Part shown: in pieces, positions 1 to 10,804 of the stretch
How positions within the stretch are numbered: position 1 is the stretch's first letter
Layout of the letters: the number at the start of each line of letters is the position of its first letter
DNA from: Notamacropus eugenii
Lineage: Eukaryota; Chordata; Mammalia; Diprotodontia; Macropodidae
Assembly: GCF_028372415.1 (NCBI RefSeq)
Contig: NC_092878.1
Span: 26,139,903-26,203,902 of the forward strand
Reading direction: 5' to 3'
DNA: 64,000 nucleotides
The notes under the pieces: model-generated
Seen by the model: the letters and a program-made list of their open reading frames with translations, nothing else
What the model was told of the DNA's origin: nothing
The model's database searches: none
Translations under genes and position numbers: made by a program

Positions 1-330
1 GTCTCATTTTTTTATGGGGTGGGTGAGTGAGTGGGTGGCCTTGGAATGCGAATTTTCAGTGGGAGAGAAAGGATAATTGTAGCTCATGGACTATTATGTA
101 GGTAGGACAGGTATAAGTGGGGCCCATTGGGTTTTCTCCTTTCTTATCCCCAATGCCTTCCACTGGGATAGGTAGTTAATGTTTGCTGAGTTGAAGATGT
201 AATGTGTGTTTGGCTCCCCTGCCTAGGCTGGGCACAACCCATCAAAGGTTCACAAAGCTTGGATGAGATGGGAATATGAAGAGTATTCCCTCCAGCTGAT
301 TCCGGAGTAGGAGACCCCAGCAGTGCGTGC

Positions 331-356
331 ACGCACACACACACACACACACACAC
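331..356. repeat. (CA)n microsatellite
   Basis: About 13 uninterrupted CA units, preceded by GC/CA variants. Confidence 0.95.
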
Positions 357-361
357 CCATG

Positions 362-445
362 AGAATAGGGACTGTCTTGTTTTTTCTATTATGTATCCCC
401 AGGATTTAGCACAGTGCTTGCAATATAGTTAAGTAATTAATATTT
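362..445 (+). mobile_element. L2 LINE 3' tail
   Basis: It carries the usual L2 terminal pattern: 'gggactgtcttg', then 'tatccccaggatttagcacagtgc', ending in a TAAT-rich stretch. Only the last about 85 bases are present. Flanking 1-330 and 446-896 show no feature I can name. Confidence 0.6.
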
Positions 446-896
446 TTTCTTTCTTTGCATTGGGACTTTAGGTTTTGGCCATCCAAAAGGCAGCATGGAG
501 GCATCCATCAGTGGCAAAGAGGGAGGGCAGGGGTTTTTGCCAACTTTGCAGTTTTGCCAAGGCCCTAATAAAATCTCATATACCACTATGGTTGGTATTT
601 GGAAAAATATCTGACAACTCTTATATAGATATAATTAGTAGAAAAGTCAGAATTTTTATATCTATTTGAACTAGAAATAATTCAAAAATGAGTTCATATA
701 AATATATTTATACAGATTAGGTACTAAAAAAGGTCTTGAAGTTGTTAGTAAACAAGGAAAGTTCAATTTCTTATCCAAATGCATATATTTTGTCACATTT
801 ACTTTATGAATAAAATTTACATTTGCATAGAATTATTTCAGTATTCCCTAATGAAACCTTTTTTTTTTCCCTTCTTTATACCTTGATCAACTAGTA

Positions 897-1085
897 TCAT
901 GGGAAGAATGCTGAATTTGCAAACAGAAGGGGTTAAGTCTCAGCTTTGCCACTTACTCCTTGTGTACTGATGGACTTTAACACTTTTACCTTCTCTGGGC
1001 CCCACTTCCCTCATCTGTAGATTGAAAGGCTTGAATTACATTTCTGAGACTCCTTCCAGTTGTAAATCCTATTATGGTCCTATGA
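897..1085 (+). mobile_element. MAR1-type CORE-SINE
   Basis: The body matches the family layout: 'ctcagctttgccacttactcc', 'cctcatctgtagattgaaagg', 'actccttccagttgtaaatcc' and 'atggtcctatgaac'. It is diverged, so old. Confidence 0.75.
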
Positions 1086-1496
1086 ACTGCTTTGACATGT
1101 AAAGTTATTGCTCTACTGTTGTAAAAAGCAAATATAAATTACCTCCTGAAATAAATTTAGCTGCCATCTGGTGAATTTTTTTAAAATAATTACATTTTTA
1201 TTCTGAACTTAAATACCAAAAAAAGAGCATTTCGGTATACACAGCAGAACACAAGAAGATTCTATATGAAATAGTGAATCTCCATACTACTTGCTTTTTT
1301 CTTTTTTTGTTAAGCATATAATAAATTTTACACGTTACTTTTAAAACTGTTCTACTTAGATGCACAATGAGAGCAAGATTTTTGGACATGGCCAATATGG
1401 AAATTTGTTTTGCTTGACTATGCATATTTGTTAGCTTTTTATTTGGTTTTGTTTTTTCATTAAGAAAAGTGGGAAACAAAATAAATTTGTTAGTTA

Positions 1497-1497
1497 A

Positions 1498-1547
<50 letters not shown>
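1497..1547. repeat. (TA)n microsatellite
   Basis: Nearly pure TA/CATA run. It creates a spurious tyrosine/isoleucine-rich minus-strand reading frame across 1198-1650. Confidence 0.9.
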
Positions 1548-1548
<1 letters not shown>

Positions 1549-1665
1549 AAACCACTCCTGTTTGTAACTTCCTTCTGAACCTCCATCTGTTCTTCCTTGA
1601 AGTTTAAAAAAAATGACTTTTTCTCTCCCTCCCTCCCCACCCCCCATCACTATTGTTAACCCTCA

Positions 1666-2159
1666 GACCAATTGATTGGCTGTCCTTTGTTCTCGAAGAG
1701 GACCAAAATGACTTCACTGTGCTAGAGTTAAGTTTCAATGTGTCCAGCTGTGGCTGACCAGACCAATATGTGCTCGGAGTGCTCTACTATAGGTCGAGCA
1801 TACATGGTCTGTGAACATTTGGGGTGGATACTCCAAATTTGTGCATCCTGCGTTTTCTTTGAGCTCTCTCCACTCGGCTTTGCCCATAGAGCGCAGTACC
1901 TTCTCTGATATTGGCATGCCATGCTGAGTGGTCCTGTGCCATTGTCTCCCATGTCACACAACCAATTCTGGAGTTCTTAAGAGAGACCTTGAGAGTATCC
2001 CTGTGTTGCTTCTTCTGACCACCATGTGAATGCTTGCACTGTGTGAGTTCTCCATAAAATAGTCTTTTTAACAAGTGTATGTTTTGCCTTCAAACAACAT
2101 GACCAACCCATCAGAGCTGCACCCTCTGAAGCAGAGTTTGAATGCTTGACAGTTTAGTT
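1666..2159 (-). mobile_element. RTE-like LINE, 3' part (sense on minus strand)
   Basis: Read on the minus strand this encodes the C-terminus of a non-LTR retrotransposon protein. Recognisable pieces are a 'LLQRVQL-WVGHV' stretch (about 2145-2090), 'RLFYGELTQCKHSHGGQKK' (2063-2010), a conserved W/AQD segment (about 1955-1930) and 'RVERAQRKRR'. Stops and frameshifts break it. It ends with a non-poly(A) tail containing 'ggtcctcttcgagaacaaag' on the minus strand near 1710-1690. Its 5' boundary at about 2159 joins a second fragment of the same LINE in the opposite orientation (2160-3234). The two protein pieces meet at the same point of the protein, so this looks like one insertion with an inverted 5' half. 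The exact clade (RTE, ingi/Vingi-like) is uncertain; it is not L1 or L2. Confidence 0.75.
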
Positions 2160-3234
2160 TGAGTAAGTCAGGAGTTCAAGGATGCCTCCATTGTCCATCT
2201 CTATAAAGGTAAAGGGAATAGATTGTTCTGTGATAATCACAGGGGGGTCTCTCTTAGTCATTGCTGGCAAGATTCTTGGCAGAGTCCCTCCTTAATAGGC
2301 TAATCTTCACCTGGAAGATAGTCATCTACCTAAGAGCCAGCGTGGCTTCAGAAAGTGTCAAGGAACAGTCAACGATGGTGTTTGCTGCCCAACAACTCCA
2401 AGAGAAATGCCAGGAGCGGAACAGAGGTCTATACACTGACCAAGGCCTTTGATACTGTTAGTCATGGGAGCTTATGGAAAATTATGTCAAAATGTGATTA
2501 TCCAGAGAAGTTCATCATCATTGTACATCAGTTTCATGATGGCATGCTTGACTGGGTTCTGGATAATGGACAATGCTCTCGTGCTTTCCCAGTCACCAGT
2601 GGAATGAAACAAGGCTGTGTGCTTGCTTCCGTGTTTTCAGCCATGTTGTCAAATTGAGGATGAACACATCATCAAGGTCAGCTACCATACTGAAAATAAA
2701 ATTCTTCAACTTGGAAAGACTAAGCCAAGACCAAAGTGGAGGAATGTTGGTGCATGATTTACTGTTTGTAGATGATCGTACACTCAATGCAGCTTCTGAA
2801 GCTGATGCAATGAAGTATGAATCAATTCTCTGCTACCTGTGCTAATTTTGGCCTAACAACATCAACAAAACACAGGTGCTCCAACAGCCACCACCATGTT
2901 GTATGTGGAACCATTGGTTGCAACAAATGGAGAAGTTTTGAAAGGCGTAGTTAAGTTCACTTACCTTACACATCAATAATGAGGTTGATGCATGCATTGC
3001 CAGAGCTAGCTAAGTGTTTGGGAGGCTCCTAAGGAAAATATAGGAGAGGAGAGGTATTAGATTATTGAACTTTTGTACTGACCTCGTTGTATGCCTGCGA
3101 AACTTGGACAGTATAACAGCACTATGCCAGGAAACAGAATCACTTCCATTTGAACTGTCTTAGGAAAATTCTGAAGATCACCTGGCAGAATAACTTACCA
3201 GACACTGAGGTCTTTAGTTGAACTAAACTGTCAA
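2160..3234 (+). mobile_element. RTE-like LINE, inverted 5' part with reverse transcriptase relic
   Basis: Plus-strand translation gives decayed reverse transcriptase. The order is 'QEFKDASIVHLYKGKGNR' (from about 2170), a 'CGFRK' block (about 2340), 'TKAFDTVSHGSLWKIM' (about 2440-2490), 'SGMKQGCVLASVFSAML' (about 2599-2649), 'LLFVDDRT' as the degraded catalytic Y/F-x-DD motif (about 2761-2784), 'YLT' near 2960, 'YACETWTV' (about 3090-3112) and 'CLRKILKITWQNNLPDTEV' (about 3153-3211). Several stops and frameshifts leave no functional protein. The piece ends at 3234, exactly where the minus-strand fragment at 1666-2159 begins in LINE coordinates. A 14-base LINE segment (aactaaactgtcaa) is present at both ends: 3221-3234 on plus and 2159-2146 on minus. 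Confidence 0.75.
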
Positions 3235-3369
3235 CCCAATTAAAAGCCAAGGGAAATGGTGGGGGAAACAATTTTTGTAACAAATAAGGACAGTCAAGCA
3301 AAATGAATCCACCCAGTAAGTCATGACCAAAAATGTACCTTTTGTCTAATCCCATGGAGACAGTGAGCA

Positions 3370-3586
3370 CCATGTTTCATCATTAGTTCCTCTGGAGACA
3401 TAGTAGGTCATGGCATTGAAAAGCATTCTCAAGTTTTTAAAAGTTGCCTTTCTTTACAGTGTTTCTGTTCTTTTGTAAATTGCTCTGGTTCTGTTCATTT
3501 CACCCTGCATCAGTCACAATTGTTAAAATTGTCTCTTTTGTCATTGCTTATGGCGTAATAACATTCCATTGCATTCGTATGCCAGG
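3370..3586 (-). mobile_element. L1 ORF2 3' region, left half of a split copy
   Basis: Minus-strand L1 end-of-ORF2 sequence. The plus-strand text includes 'gttctgttcatttcaccctgcatcag' and 'cgtaataacattccattgcattcgtat', the complement of the L1 segment coding for 'TEYYSAI'. The copy resumes at 6757 after a nested insertion. Region 3235-3369 is unassigned. Confidence 0.7.
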
Positions 3587-3776
3587 GAGACAGCTAAGGA
3601 CATAGCGGATAAACCCCTGGACTGGGAGTTGGGAAAACTTAAGTTTAAATCCAGTCTCAGATATTTTCTGTGTGACCCTAGGGAAATCACCCTCTGCCTC
3701 GGTTTCTTCAACTATAAAATGGGGGATAATAACACCTGCTTCACAAAGGTTGTCATGAGGATCAAATGAGATATTT
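3587..3776 (+). mobile_element. CORE-SINE, left half (split by HAL1)
   Basis: Starts near 'cagctaaggacatagcggataaacccctgg', runs through 'gtgtgaccctagggaaatcaccc' and 'aactataaaatgggggataa', and stops at 'caaatgagata'. The expected continuation 'ataaagtgcttagtatagtacctgg' appears at 6690, about 2.9 kb away. Confidence 0.8.
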
Positions 3777-4605
3777 TTTTAACTTAGTTACTTATTTTAA
3801 GTTTTCAACATTCATTTCCACAAAATTTTGAGTTCCAAATTTTCTCCCCATCTCTCCCCTCCCCCCACCCCAAAACCCCAAGCATTCTAATTACCACTAT
3901 CACCAATCTGCCCTCCCTTCTAACATCCCTCCCTTCCCTTATCCCAATCTTCTCTTTTGTCCTGTAGGGCAAGATAAATTTCTATACCCCATTACCTATA
4001 TTTCTTATTTCCCAGTTGTATACAAGAACAATACTTAACAGTTGTTCCTAAAACTTTGAGTTCCAACTTCTCTTCCTTCCTCTCTCCCCACTCATCCCCA
4101 CTGAGAAGGCAAGCAATTCAATATAGGCTACATATGTGTAGTTTTGCAAATGACTTCCATAATAGTCATGTTGCATAAGACTGACTACATTTCCCTCTAT
4201 CCTATCCTGCCCCCCATTTCTTCTATTCTCTCTTTTGACTTTGTCCCTCCCCAAGAGTGTTGACTTCTAATTGCTCCCTCCTCCCATTGCCCTCCTTTCC
4301 ACCATCCCCCCCACCCTGCTTATCCCCTTCTCCCCCACTTTCCTGTATTGTAAGATAGGATTTCATACCAAAATGAGTGTGCATTTTATTCCTTCCTTGA
4401 GCCAAATGTGATGAGAGTAAGCCTCACTTTTTCCCTTTCACCTCCCCTCTTTTTCCCTCCATTGAAAAGTCTTTTTCTTGCCTCTTTTATGAGAATTTGC
4501 CCCATTCCATTTCTCCCTTTCTCCTCTCAATGTATTCCTCTCTCACCCCTTATTTTTACTTTTTTAGATATGATCCCTTCCTATTCAACTCACCCTGTGC
4601 TGTGC

Positions 4606-4630
4606 TGTGTGTGTGTGTGTGTGTGTGTGT
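4606..4630. repeat. (TG)n microsatellite inside HAL1
   Basis: Pure GT run within the HAL1 3' region. Confidence 0.9.
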
Positions 4631-5099
4631 ATAATCCCACCAACTACCCAGATATTGAAAAATGTTTCAAGAGTTACAAATATTGTCTTTCCATGTAGGA
4701 ATGTAAACAGTTCAACTTTAGTAAGTCCCTTATGATTTCTCTTTCCTGTTTACCTTTTCATTCTTCTCTTGATTCTTGTGTTTGAAAGTCAAATTTTCTT
4801 TTCAGCTCTGGTCTTTTCATCAAGAATGCTTGAAAGTCTTCTATTTCATTGAAAGATCATTTTCCCCCTAAAGTATTATACTCATTTTTGCTGGTAGGTG
4901 ATTCTTGGTTTTAATCCTAGTTCCATTGACTTCTGGAATATCATATTCCACTCCCTTCGATCCCTTAATGTAGAAGCTGCTAGATCTTGTGTTATCCTGA
5001 TTGTATTTCCACAATACCCAAATTATTTCTTTCTAACTGTTTGCAATATTTTCTCCTTGAGCTGGTAACTTTGGAATTTGGTTACAATATTCCTAGGAG

Positions 5100-5865
5100 T
5101 TACTCTTTTTGGATTTCTTTCAGGAGGTGATTGTGAATTCTTTCAATATTTATTTTGCCCTCTGGTTCTAGAATATCAGGGCAGTTTTTCTTGATAATTT
5201 CATGAAAGATGATGGCTAGGCTCTTTTTTTGATCATGGCTTTCAGGTAGTCCCATAATTTTTAAATTGTCTCTCCTAGATCTATTCCAGGTCACTTGTTT
5301 TTCCAACGAGATATTTCACATTATCTTCCATTTTTTCATTCTTTTGGTTGTGTTTTTGATTTTGATTTCTTGATTTCTCATAAAGTCATTGGCCTCCATC
5401 TGTTCCATTCTAATTTTTAAAGAACCATTTTCTTCAGTGAGCTTTTGAACCTCCTTTTCCATTTGGCTAATTCTGCTTTTTAAAGCCTTCTTCTCCTCAT
5501 TGGCTTTTTGAACCTCTTTTGCCAATTACCTATTTTTCAAGGTGTTATTTTCTTCAGCATTTTTTTGGGTGTCCTTTAGCAGGTTGTTGACTGACTTTTC
5601 ATGATTTTCTTGCATCTCTCTCATTTCTCTTCCCAATTTTTCCTCCACCTCTCTTGCTTGATTGTCAAAATCCTTTTTGAGATCTTCCATGGCCTGAGAC
5701 CATTGAATATTTATTTTGGATGTTTGGGATACAGAAGCCTTGACCTTTATGTCTTTCCCTGATGGTAAAACATTGTTGTTCCTCATCTGAAAGGATGGGA
5801 GAAGATATCTGTTCCCCAAGAAAGTATAGTCTTATTTTTTTTCCCTTTTTTGGGCATTTTCCCAA
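5100..5865 (-). pseudogene. L1/HAL1 ORF1p-like protein, broken
   Basis: Relic of the L1 ORF1 RNA-binding, trimerising protein. Reading from 5819, a lysine/glutamate heptad-rich coiled coil includes 'MEDLKKDFDNQAREVEEKLG', 'EENNTLKNR', 'EVQKANEEKKALKSRISQME' and 'VQKLTEENGSLKIRMEQME'. The start of the RNA-recognition-like domain follows as 'NRSRRDNLKIMGLPES' (about 5285-5240), then 'IFHEIIKKNCPDILE' (about 5209-5165) and 'INIERIHN'. A stop at about 5526 and a frameshift near 5310 break it into three frames. Known ORF1p is about 340 residues. This copy lacks the basic C-terminal domain or has lost it to decay. There is no sign of current function. Confidence 0.75.
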
Positions 5866-6676
5866 CCAGTTACTTGACTTTTGGTTCCTGTGTCAAGACT
5901 AGAGTATACTCTGGGGATCTGTAAGATCTCAGTTCCTCCAAGGTGGCACAATCAAGCCTGCACACTGGTCTGGGAGCAACCAGAAACTTTTGTGCCCAGA
6001 ACCTGTGAGTAGTAGAGTTTCCTCTCCATAACCACCTGGCCTCCAGTTCCACCAAGCCAGCACTGGGGGCTGAGATTCAGATCAGCTGCTCAATTCCCCT
6101 AGGGGCTTTAGATGGGGGCTGGGCTGCCATTCAGTGTGAGATTAAGATCAGCCGCTCAATGCCCCCAGGAGCTTTAGATGGGGCAGGGCCGCCACACAGG
6201 GCTCAATTCCCCCAGGGGCTTTACGATGAGGCCTTCAACAATGAATGTGGGCTGCTGCTTGCCTAGGGAGCCCCTGCCCACTGCTACCTCTGCTGCCACC
6301 ACCTGAAGCCAGAACTATAGGAACACCCTGCTCCCTTCTCAGCCAGCTGAAAAAACCCTCTCACAGATCTTTGGTGCCTGTGGGTTGAGGGATCTGCACT
6401 GTAGCTGGGAATTCTGTCCCTGAAGCCTGCTTGGTCCTGCTCCTCCTGGTGCCACACAGCCAAGGCTGAACTGGCCTTTGCTCCATGTCTGGTGCGACCT
6501 TTCCCGTCAGCTTTTCAGGTCACCCTAGGCTAGAAATTTCCTCCACTTCGTTGTTCTATGGCTTCTGCTGCAGTAGAATTTGTTGAGAGTCTTTCTTTAC
6601 AGGTATTTTGTGGGCTGTGGGGGAAGAGCTAGGGTATGTGCATCTTTCTACTCCACCATCTTGGCTCCACCCCCAT

Positions 6677-6752
6677 CCCCAAGATAAAAATTATAAAGTG
6701 CTTAGTATAGTACCTGGCCCATAGTTGGTATTTAATGAATGTTTTTTTCCTT
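6677..6752 (+). mobile_element. CORE-SINE, right half (split by HAL1)
   Basis: 'ataaagtgcttagtatagtacctggcccatagttgg' and 'tttaatgaatg' complete the SINE interrupted at 3776. Confidence 0.8.
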
Positions 6753-6756
6753 CCTA

Positions 6757-6800
6757 CTCTAATTTGTTCAGCCATTCCCCAGTTGTCTTAAAATACAATT
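6757..6800 (-). mobile_element. L1 ORF2 3' region, right fragment of the split copy
   Basis: 'aatttgttcagccattccccagttg' is the L1 sequence that normally follows the motif ending at 3586. Similarity fades after about 6800. Confidence 0.65.
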
Positions 6801-6892
6801 TAAAGAACCCCCCCCCAAAAAAAATTCCGATCGCTCTTCTTTTTCTCCTCCCTTCTCAGAATTTTGACATTTATTTGCAAATCTTCCATTAG

Positions 6893-7122
6893 AGGCAGCT
6901 AGGGAGTACAGTGAGTAGAGCACTGGCCAAGATTTGAATTTGAGTTCAGATCTAATCTCACTCACTAGTATGTGATCCTGGACAAGCCACATAACCTCAG
7001 TTTGCCTTAGTTTTCTCAACTGCAAAATGGGGATAACAGCTCCTACCTTCCAGAGCAAATGAGATAATAATTGTAAAAGCACTTAGCACAATGTCTGCCA
7101 CATAATAGGTGCTTAATAGATT
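6893..7122 (+). mobile_element. MIR/MAR1-type CORE-SINE
   Basis: Full pattern from 'aggcagctagggagtacagtgag' through 'tgtgatcctggacaagccac' and 'ctgcaaaatggggataacag' to 'cacataataggtgcttaatag'. Confidence 0.9.
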
Positions 7123-8505
7123 ATTTTCGCCTCTTTCTTAGTTGTCTGTCTTCATCTCCCACACCTGCTTGTTTCCTTGTTGACACTGATGTATTTCTGC
7201 ACAACTCTGAGTATACATTTGGCTCCCTTTGCCCATTTCAGATAAGAGATTTATTGGATGCCCATTCCTCTGACACCTTCCTCCATATTTGTATGTCCTT
7301 TTCACACTCAACATTTATGAGAAATTACAAAATCCCCTTCCCTTCTTCCTATGCTGCTGTATTCCTTCTTTTACTGTCTTCTTTTGTCCTCTCAGAATCA
7401 AACCAATACCCCTATGACCTCTGTTTCTTAATTCTCCCATTATCCTTTGAAAAGATTAATTTCTTCTCCCTTCATTAGAATGTTAGCACTACATCATACA
7501 GTTTCTAATTGTTCAAATAAATTTACCCTTCTAGATTTCTCTTAAGTGTTTGTATTTCAAAGTTTTATTCTTTATCCCTTGCTTCCTTCCAGGTATTGAT
7601 GTAGTCCTTGTGGAAAATCCATTCCTTCTGCTTTAGGTCTCTACTTACAGTCATTATAGAGTTATTCTCCCCTTTGGGGGTGGGGGAGGCAGAGGAATCT
7701 CTTGTATCTACAACAGCTTTTTATGCTGGTCTAGGTCTTCCTTGGTTTGCCCATCTCTTTAGTTTTAATGCTTGCTTTTAGGCTTTGTGCCAAGACCAGG
7801 CTCCATGTTTGGGTTGTTATTAGTTTTACTTGGTCTTACCTTGTATCACCTGGGTTCATGTGCTGACCCCAACATCCTTGTGTTAGGCCTCCCTGGATCT
7901 TTGAGATTCAGAGCACTACATCTTCTATGCTCTCCAAAGCATCTCAGGACAAAGAGATAGGGATCTCAGAGCCCCTGAATGTGGGGTCTGGGGGCTGAGT
8001 TTGAGTACCTGTTTACCATCGTGGCCAATCCCTGTCTGTCCCTACCCCTTCCAAGGTCCCAGGCTACTTATGTCTCTGCTTGCCTTGGGAGGTTACCAAT
8101 TTGGTTGCCTGTACTGGGGCTGGCTTTGTTTGTGGCCGCCTTTTCCCATCTGGTAAATTGTTCAGTACTTATTCTTGGCCAAGATACTGCTAAAATCAAA
8201 TCTGTTCTTCCTATGGGGGAATTTAGTTCATGAAACAATGTAGGAAAAAATATCTAAAGAAATGACTTGATTTGGAATCTTTGACCTTGGCTCCCCATCC
8301 TTCTCTTAGTGGTGGAAATAAGAACACTTGACCTGTTCATATCTTAGTAGAGAGTGGTTTCTTTGGCTCAGGTTAACTCCCAGGTTTTGCCAGAGTTAAA
8401 TTGTTTAAGCCTTATTTTCCATTGTAAAGTTTAGTTGCTTCTTTCACTGTCTTATTGAGTGGGTGTTGCAAGAGTGGGTGATGCAAGAATGGGTCCCCTC
8501 AGAAA
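7123..8505. other. Unassigned stretch
   Basis: No coding gene recognised. The pyrimidine-rich part (about 7240-7600) resembles the 3' region of the HAL1 at 3.8-4.9 kb in composition only. 7620-8230 is richer in GC; its reading frames have no recognisable domain. Confidence 0.5.
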
Positions 8506-8509
8506 AGCT

Positions 8510-8650
8510 AAAAAAGATAGGATCATATTTTTGGGCCTGGAAGGGATCTTAGAGGCATCTAAGGTCTCATGTTATAGATGATCTCATTTTATAAATGAGA
8601 AAAATGAAATGGAGAGGTTAAGACTGGCCCATGGTCACAGCAAGTGTCAG
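8510..8650 (-). mobile_element. MAR1-type SINE, antisense
   Basis: 'ggcctggaagggatcttagagg', 'cattttataaatgagaaaaatgaaa' and 'cccatggtcacagcaagtgtcag' are complements of the SINE body. Confidence 0.75.
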
Positions 8651-8735
8651 GCACATTTTACTTAGATTTTTCTGATTAAAACTAGTACCCAGCTATATAT
8701 AAGAATTATTCGTTTCTTTCCCACAGTCCTTTTGT

Positions 8736-8768
8736 GTTTGTGCGTGTGTGTGTGTGTGTGTGTGTGTA
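8736..8768. repeat. (TG)n microsatellite
   Basis: Nearly pure GT run. Confidence 0.9.
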
Positions 8769-8789
8769 CATATTTCATTGGTGTAGACA

Positions 8790-8965
8790 ACAACTTTGCT
8801 TTACCATAGCAAATCTGCATCAATTCTGGTACCTAGTCTTAGGTAGCAAGAGGTTGAATGTTTACACAGCCAGTTTGTATCAAAGTGGGACCCAGAAAGG
8901 ATTTTCTGGAATCAAATTTGGTTCTCTGTCCACTATGTCACACTGTCTTTCACCACAAACATTTT
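8790..8965 (-). mobile_element. Decayed SINE, antisense
   Basis: Complement of a tRNA-derived SINE: 'cacagccagtttgtatcaaagtggg' and 'ttctctgtccactatgtcacactg'. Region 8966-9539 has nothing I can name. Confidence 0.55.
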
Positions 8966-9539
8966 TCAGTCTTCACTAGAGGTGAATCAGAAAATAGTAA
9001 CAGATTGCAGTATCAGGAACCAATCATTACAAACTCACCTGCTGTTAGATACTCACTATACAAAACTATTATTTCTACCCATATAACTAAATGCATGGTT
9101 CCTTTGGGACAAATGTGACTCTGAAAAGTGAAGATGTTTATTTTTTAATTAAGACTGCATTGGACTGTTTCTAGGTTGCCCACCAGAAGGATGTAGAAAA
9201 GCTTAACATGAGGCTTTCACATGGTTACAGGTGAAATGGTCTTTAAGCTGTCACCTGGATTTAGCAAAGCTGGGAAGAAAGCGGTTCTTTCTTATCCTGT
9301 TGAATATAAGAGGGAAGAATTCCAGCTTGATTCTAGTAATTCTAATGTAATTAGAGCTTATCTGAGACTCCTCTGTCCTGAGGAAGTTGTCCCAGAAAGA
9401 CACTTCATCTGAGCAAATTAATGGCCTGCTTTTTTTTTTTTTAACCACAAGGTCAGCTGACCAAAAGAAGTATTCCTAGAATTCAGTACATGATTGTTTC
9501 ATAATCTCTTAGACCTTAGTTTTCCCAATTAATAAAAGT

Positions 9540-10078
9540 GAAGGACATCAACAGGCAGTTTTTATAGGAAGAAATCCAAACTTTGAATATCCATATGGAA
9601 AAATGCTCTGAGTCACTAATTAGAGAAATGGAAACTAAAGCAAGCCTGAGGTTCCACTTCAAGACAAAATTAACAAAAAAAAGAAAAAAAATAAATGTTG
9701 GAGGGGCTGCAGGAAAACAGGCACATTAATGTTTTGTTGATAGAGCTATAAATTGGTACAGCCATTCTGGAAAGTAATATGGAACTATGAACAAAAGTTT
9801 ACTAAACTGTACTTTAGTGAACGTTCACTCATCGTTATTAGGTTCATACCCCAAAGAAATCAAAGAAAGAGGAAAAATAATCATAGCAGCTCTTTCTGTC
9901 ATGCCAAAAAATTGGAAAGTGAGGGGATGCCCATTGCTTGGACAGTGGCTGAACAGGGTATGGAATATGTAATAGAATGCTACTGTACCATAAAAAAATG
10001 AGAAGGGGAACAATATCAGAGACATCTGGGAAGACTTGTATGAACTGATGCAGAATGTAATGAGCAGAGCTAGCAGGA
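9540..10078 (+). mobile_element. L1 ORF2 C-terminal fragment
   Basis: Translates in broken frames to the L1 ORF2 tail: a 'DINRQF' block near 9546, 'MEKCSESLIREME' (about 9595-9633), 'SYPKEIKER' near 9840, 'NWKVRGCPLL' (about 9910) and 'WEDLYELMQN' (about 10028-10057). It parallels the better copy at 31955-32500. A SINE interrupts it at 10079. Confidence 0.85.
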
Positions 10079-10285
10079 ACAGATGTTAGAGCAGTAGACC
10101 TAGAGTCGGGAGGACCTGAGTTCTAGTCTTACCTCAGATACTTACTAGCTGTTTGAGCCCGAGCAAGTCAAAAACCTCTCTGTGCTTCAGTTTCCTCTTC
10201 TGTAAAATGAAGATAATAATAGCACCTACCTCCCAGGGTTATTACGAGAATCAAATGAGATAACAGATATAGTTTGCAAATTTTT
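10079..10285 (+). mobile_element. MIR-type CORE-SINE inserted in L1
   Basis: 'agagcagtagacctagagtcgg', 'gagcccgagcaagtcaaaaacc', 'cttctgtaaaatgaagataataat' and 'gagaatcaaatgagata' are present in order. Confidence 0.85.
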
Positions 10286-10454
10286 TTTTAATCCTGAAGT
10301 TCCTACGATGTATCTATCAGGCACAAAGATAAAAATAACTTTGTTATTCAGACAGAGGCTAAAATCAAAATTCAGGCATCTACTCAAAATTAATCCTAGG
10401 TAATTTGGGAGTTAAGGTACTAGGCAATCAAGAAAAGCCTCATGTAGAAATGGG

Positions 10455-10800
10455 TGTTTGACCTATAGTATTCCTGGGAGTTTTCATTTGGTGGATTCTT
10501 TTGATTTCTGTTTTACCTTTTGGATCCAAGACATAATGGTAGTTTTCCTTTCTAATTTCTTGAAATATGATATCTAGGTTCTTTTTTAAAATCGATATTT
10601 CTTAAATCATCTCTCAGTCTTTTTTCAGGTCAGTTGTTTTTCCAATGAGATGTTTCACTTCTATTTTTTTCCTTCTTTTGACTTTGTTTCTTGAAGTCTC
10701 ATAGAGTTAACATCTTCGATTTGCCCAATTCTAATTTTAAAGGAATTTTTCTTCAGTGAGCTTTTGTACCTCTTTTTCCATCTGACCAGTTCTGGTTTTT
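10455..10800 (-). mobile_element. L1/HAL1 ORF1 region, left part of a split copy
   Basis: Complement of the ORF1 coiled-coil and RNA-binding region, alignable by eye with 5085-5480: 'tagtattcctgggagttttcat', 'gtcagttgtttttccaatgagat' and 'cagtgagcttttgtacctcttt'. It resumes near 13205 after a cyclin G1 retrocopy. Region 10286-10454 is unassigned. Confidence 0.7.
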
Positions 10801-10804
10801 TGTT

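Larger units (their letters stand above)
3777..6676 (-). mobile_element. HAL1 (half-L1) retrotransposon, nearly full length
   Basis: On the minus strand this begins with a typical L1 5' end at 6676 ('gatgggggtggagccaagatgg') and a GC-richer 5' UTR (about 5875-6676). An L1 ORF1-type coiled-coil protein follows (about 5865-5100). After that comes a purine-rich (pyrimidine-rich on plus) 3' region of about 1.3 kb ending in a short A-run at 3777. No ORF2 reverse transcriptase lies between, which is the defining layout of HAL1 elements. It sits inside a SINE and has a short imperfect flanking duplication (gagata / aagata). It contains a (TG)n tract at 4606-4630. Confidence 0.75.

Noticed and set aside
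1198..1650. 150-codon minus-strand frame
   Set aside because: Open only because a (TA)n microsatellite encodes Tyr/Ile repeats.
7772..8233. Hydrophobic plus-strand frames that look like membrane proteins
   Set aside because: Leu-rich translation of a T-rich strand; two unrelated short frames, no upstream promoter or splice evidence.
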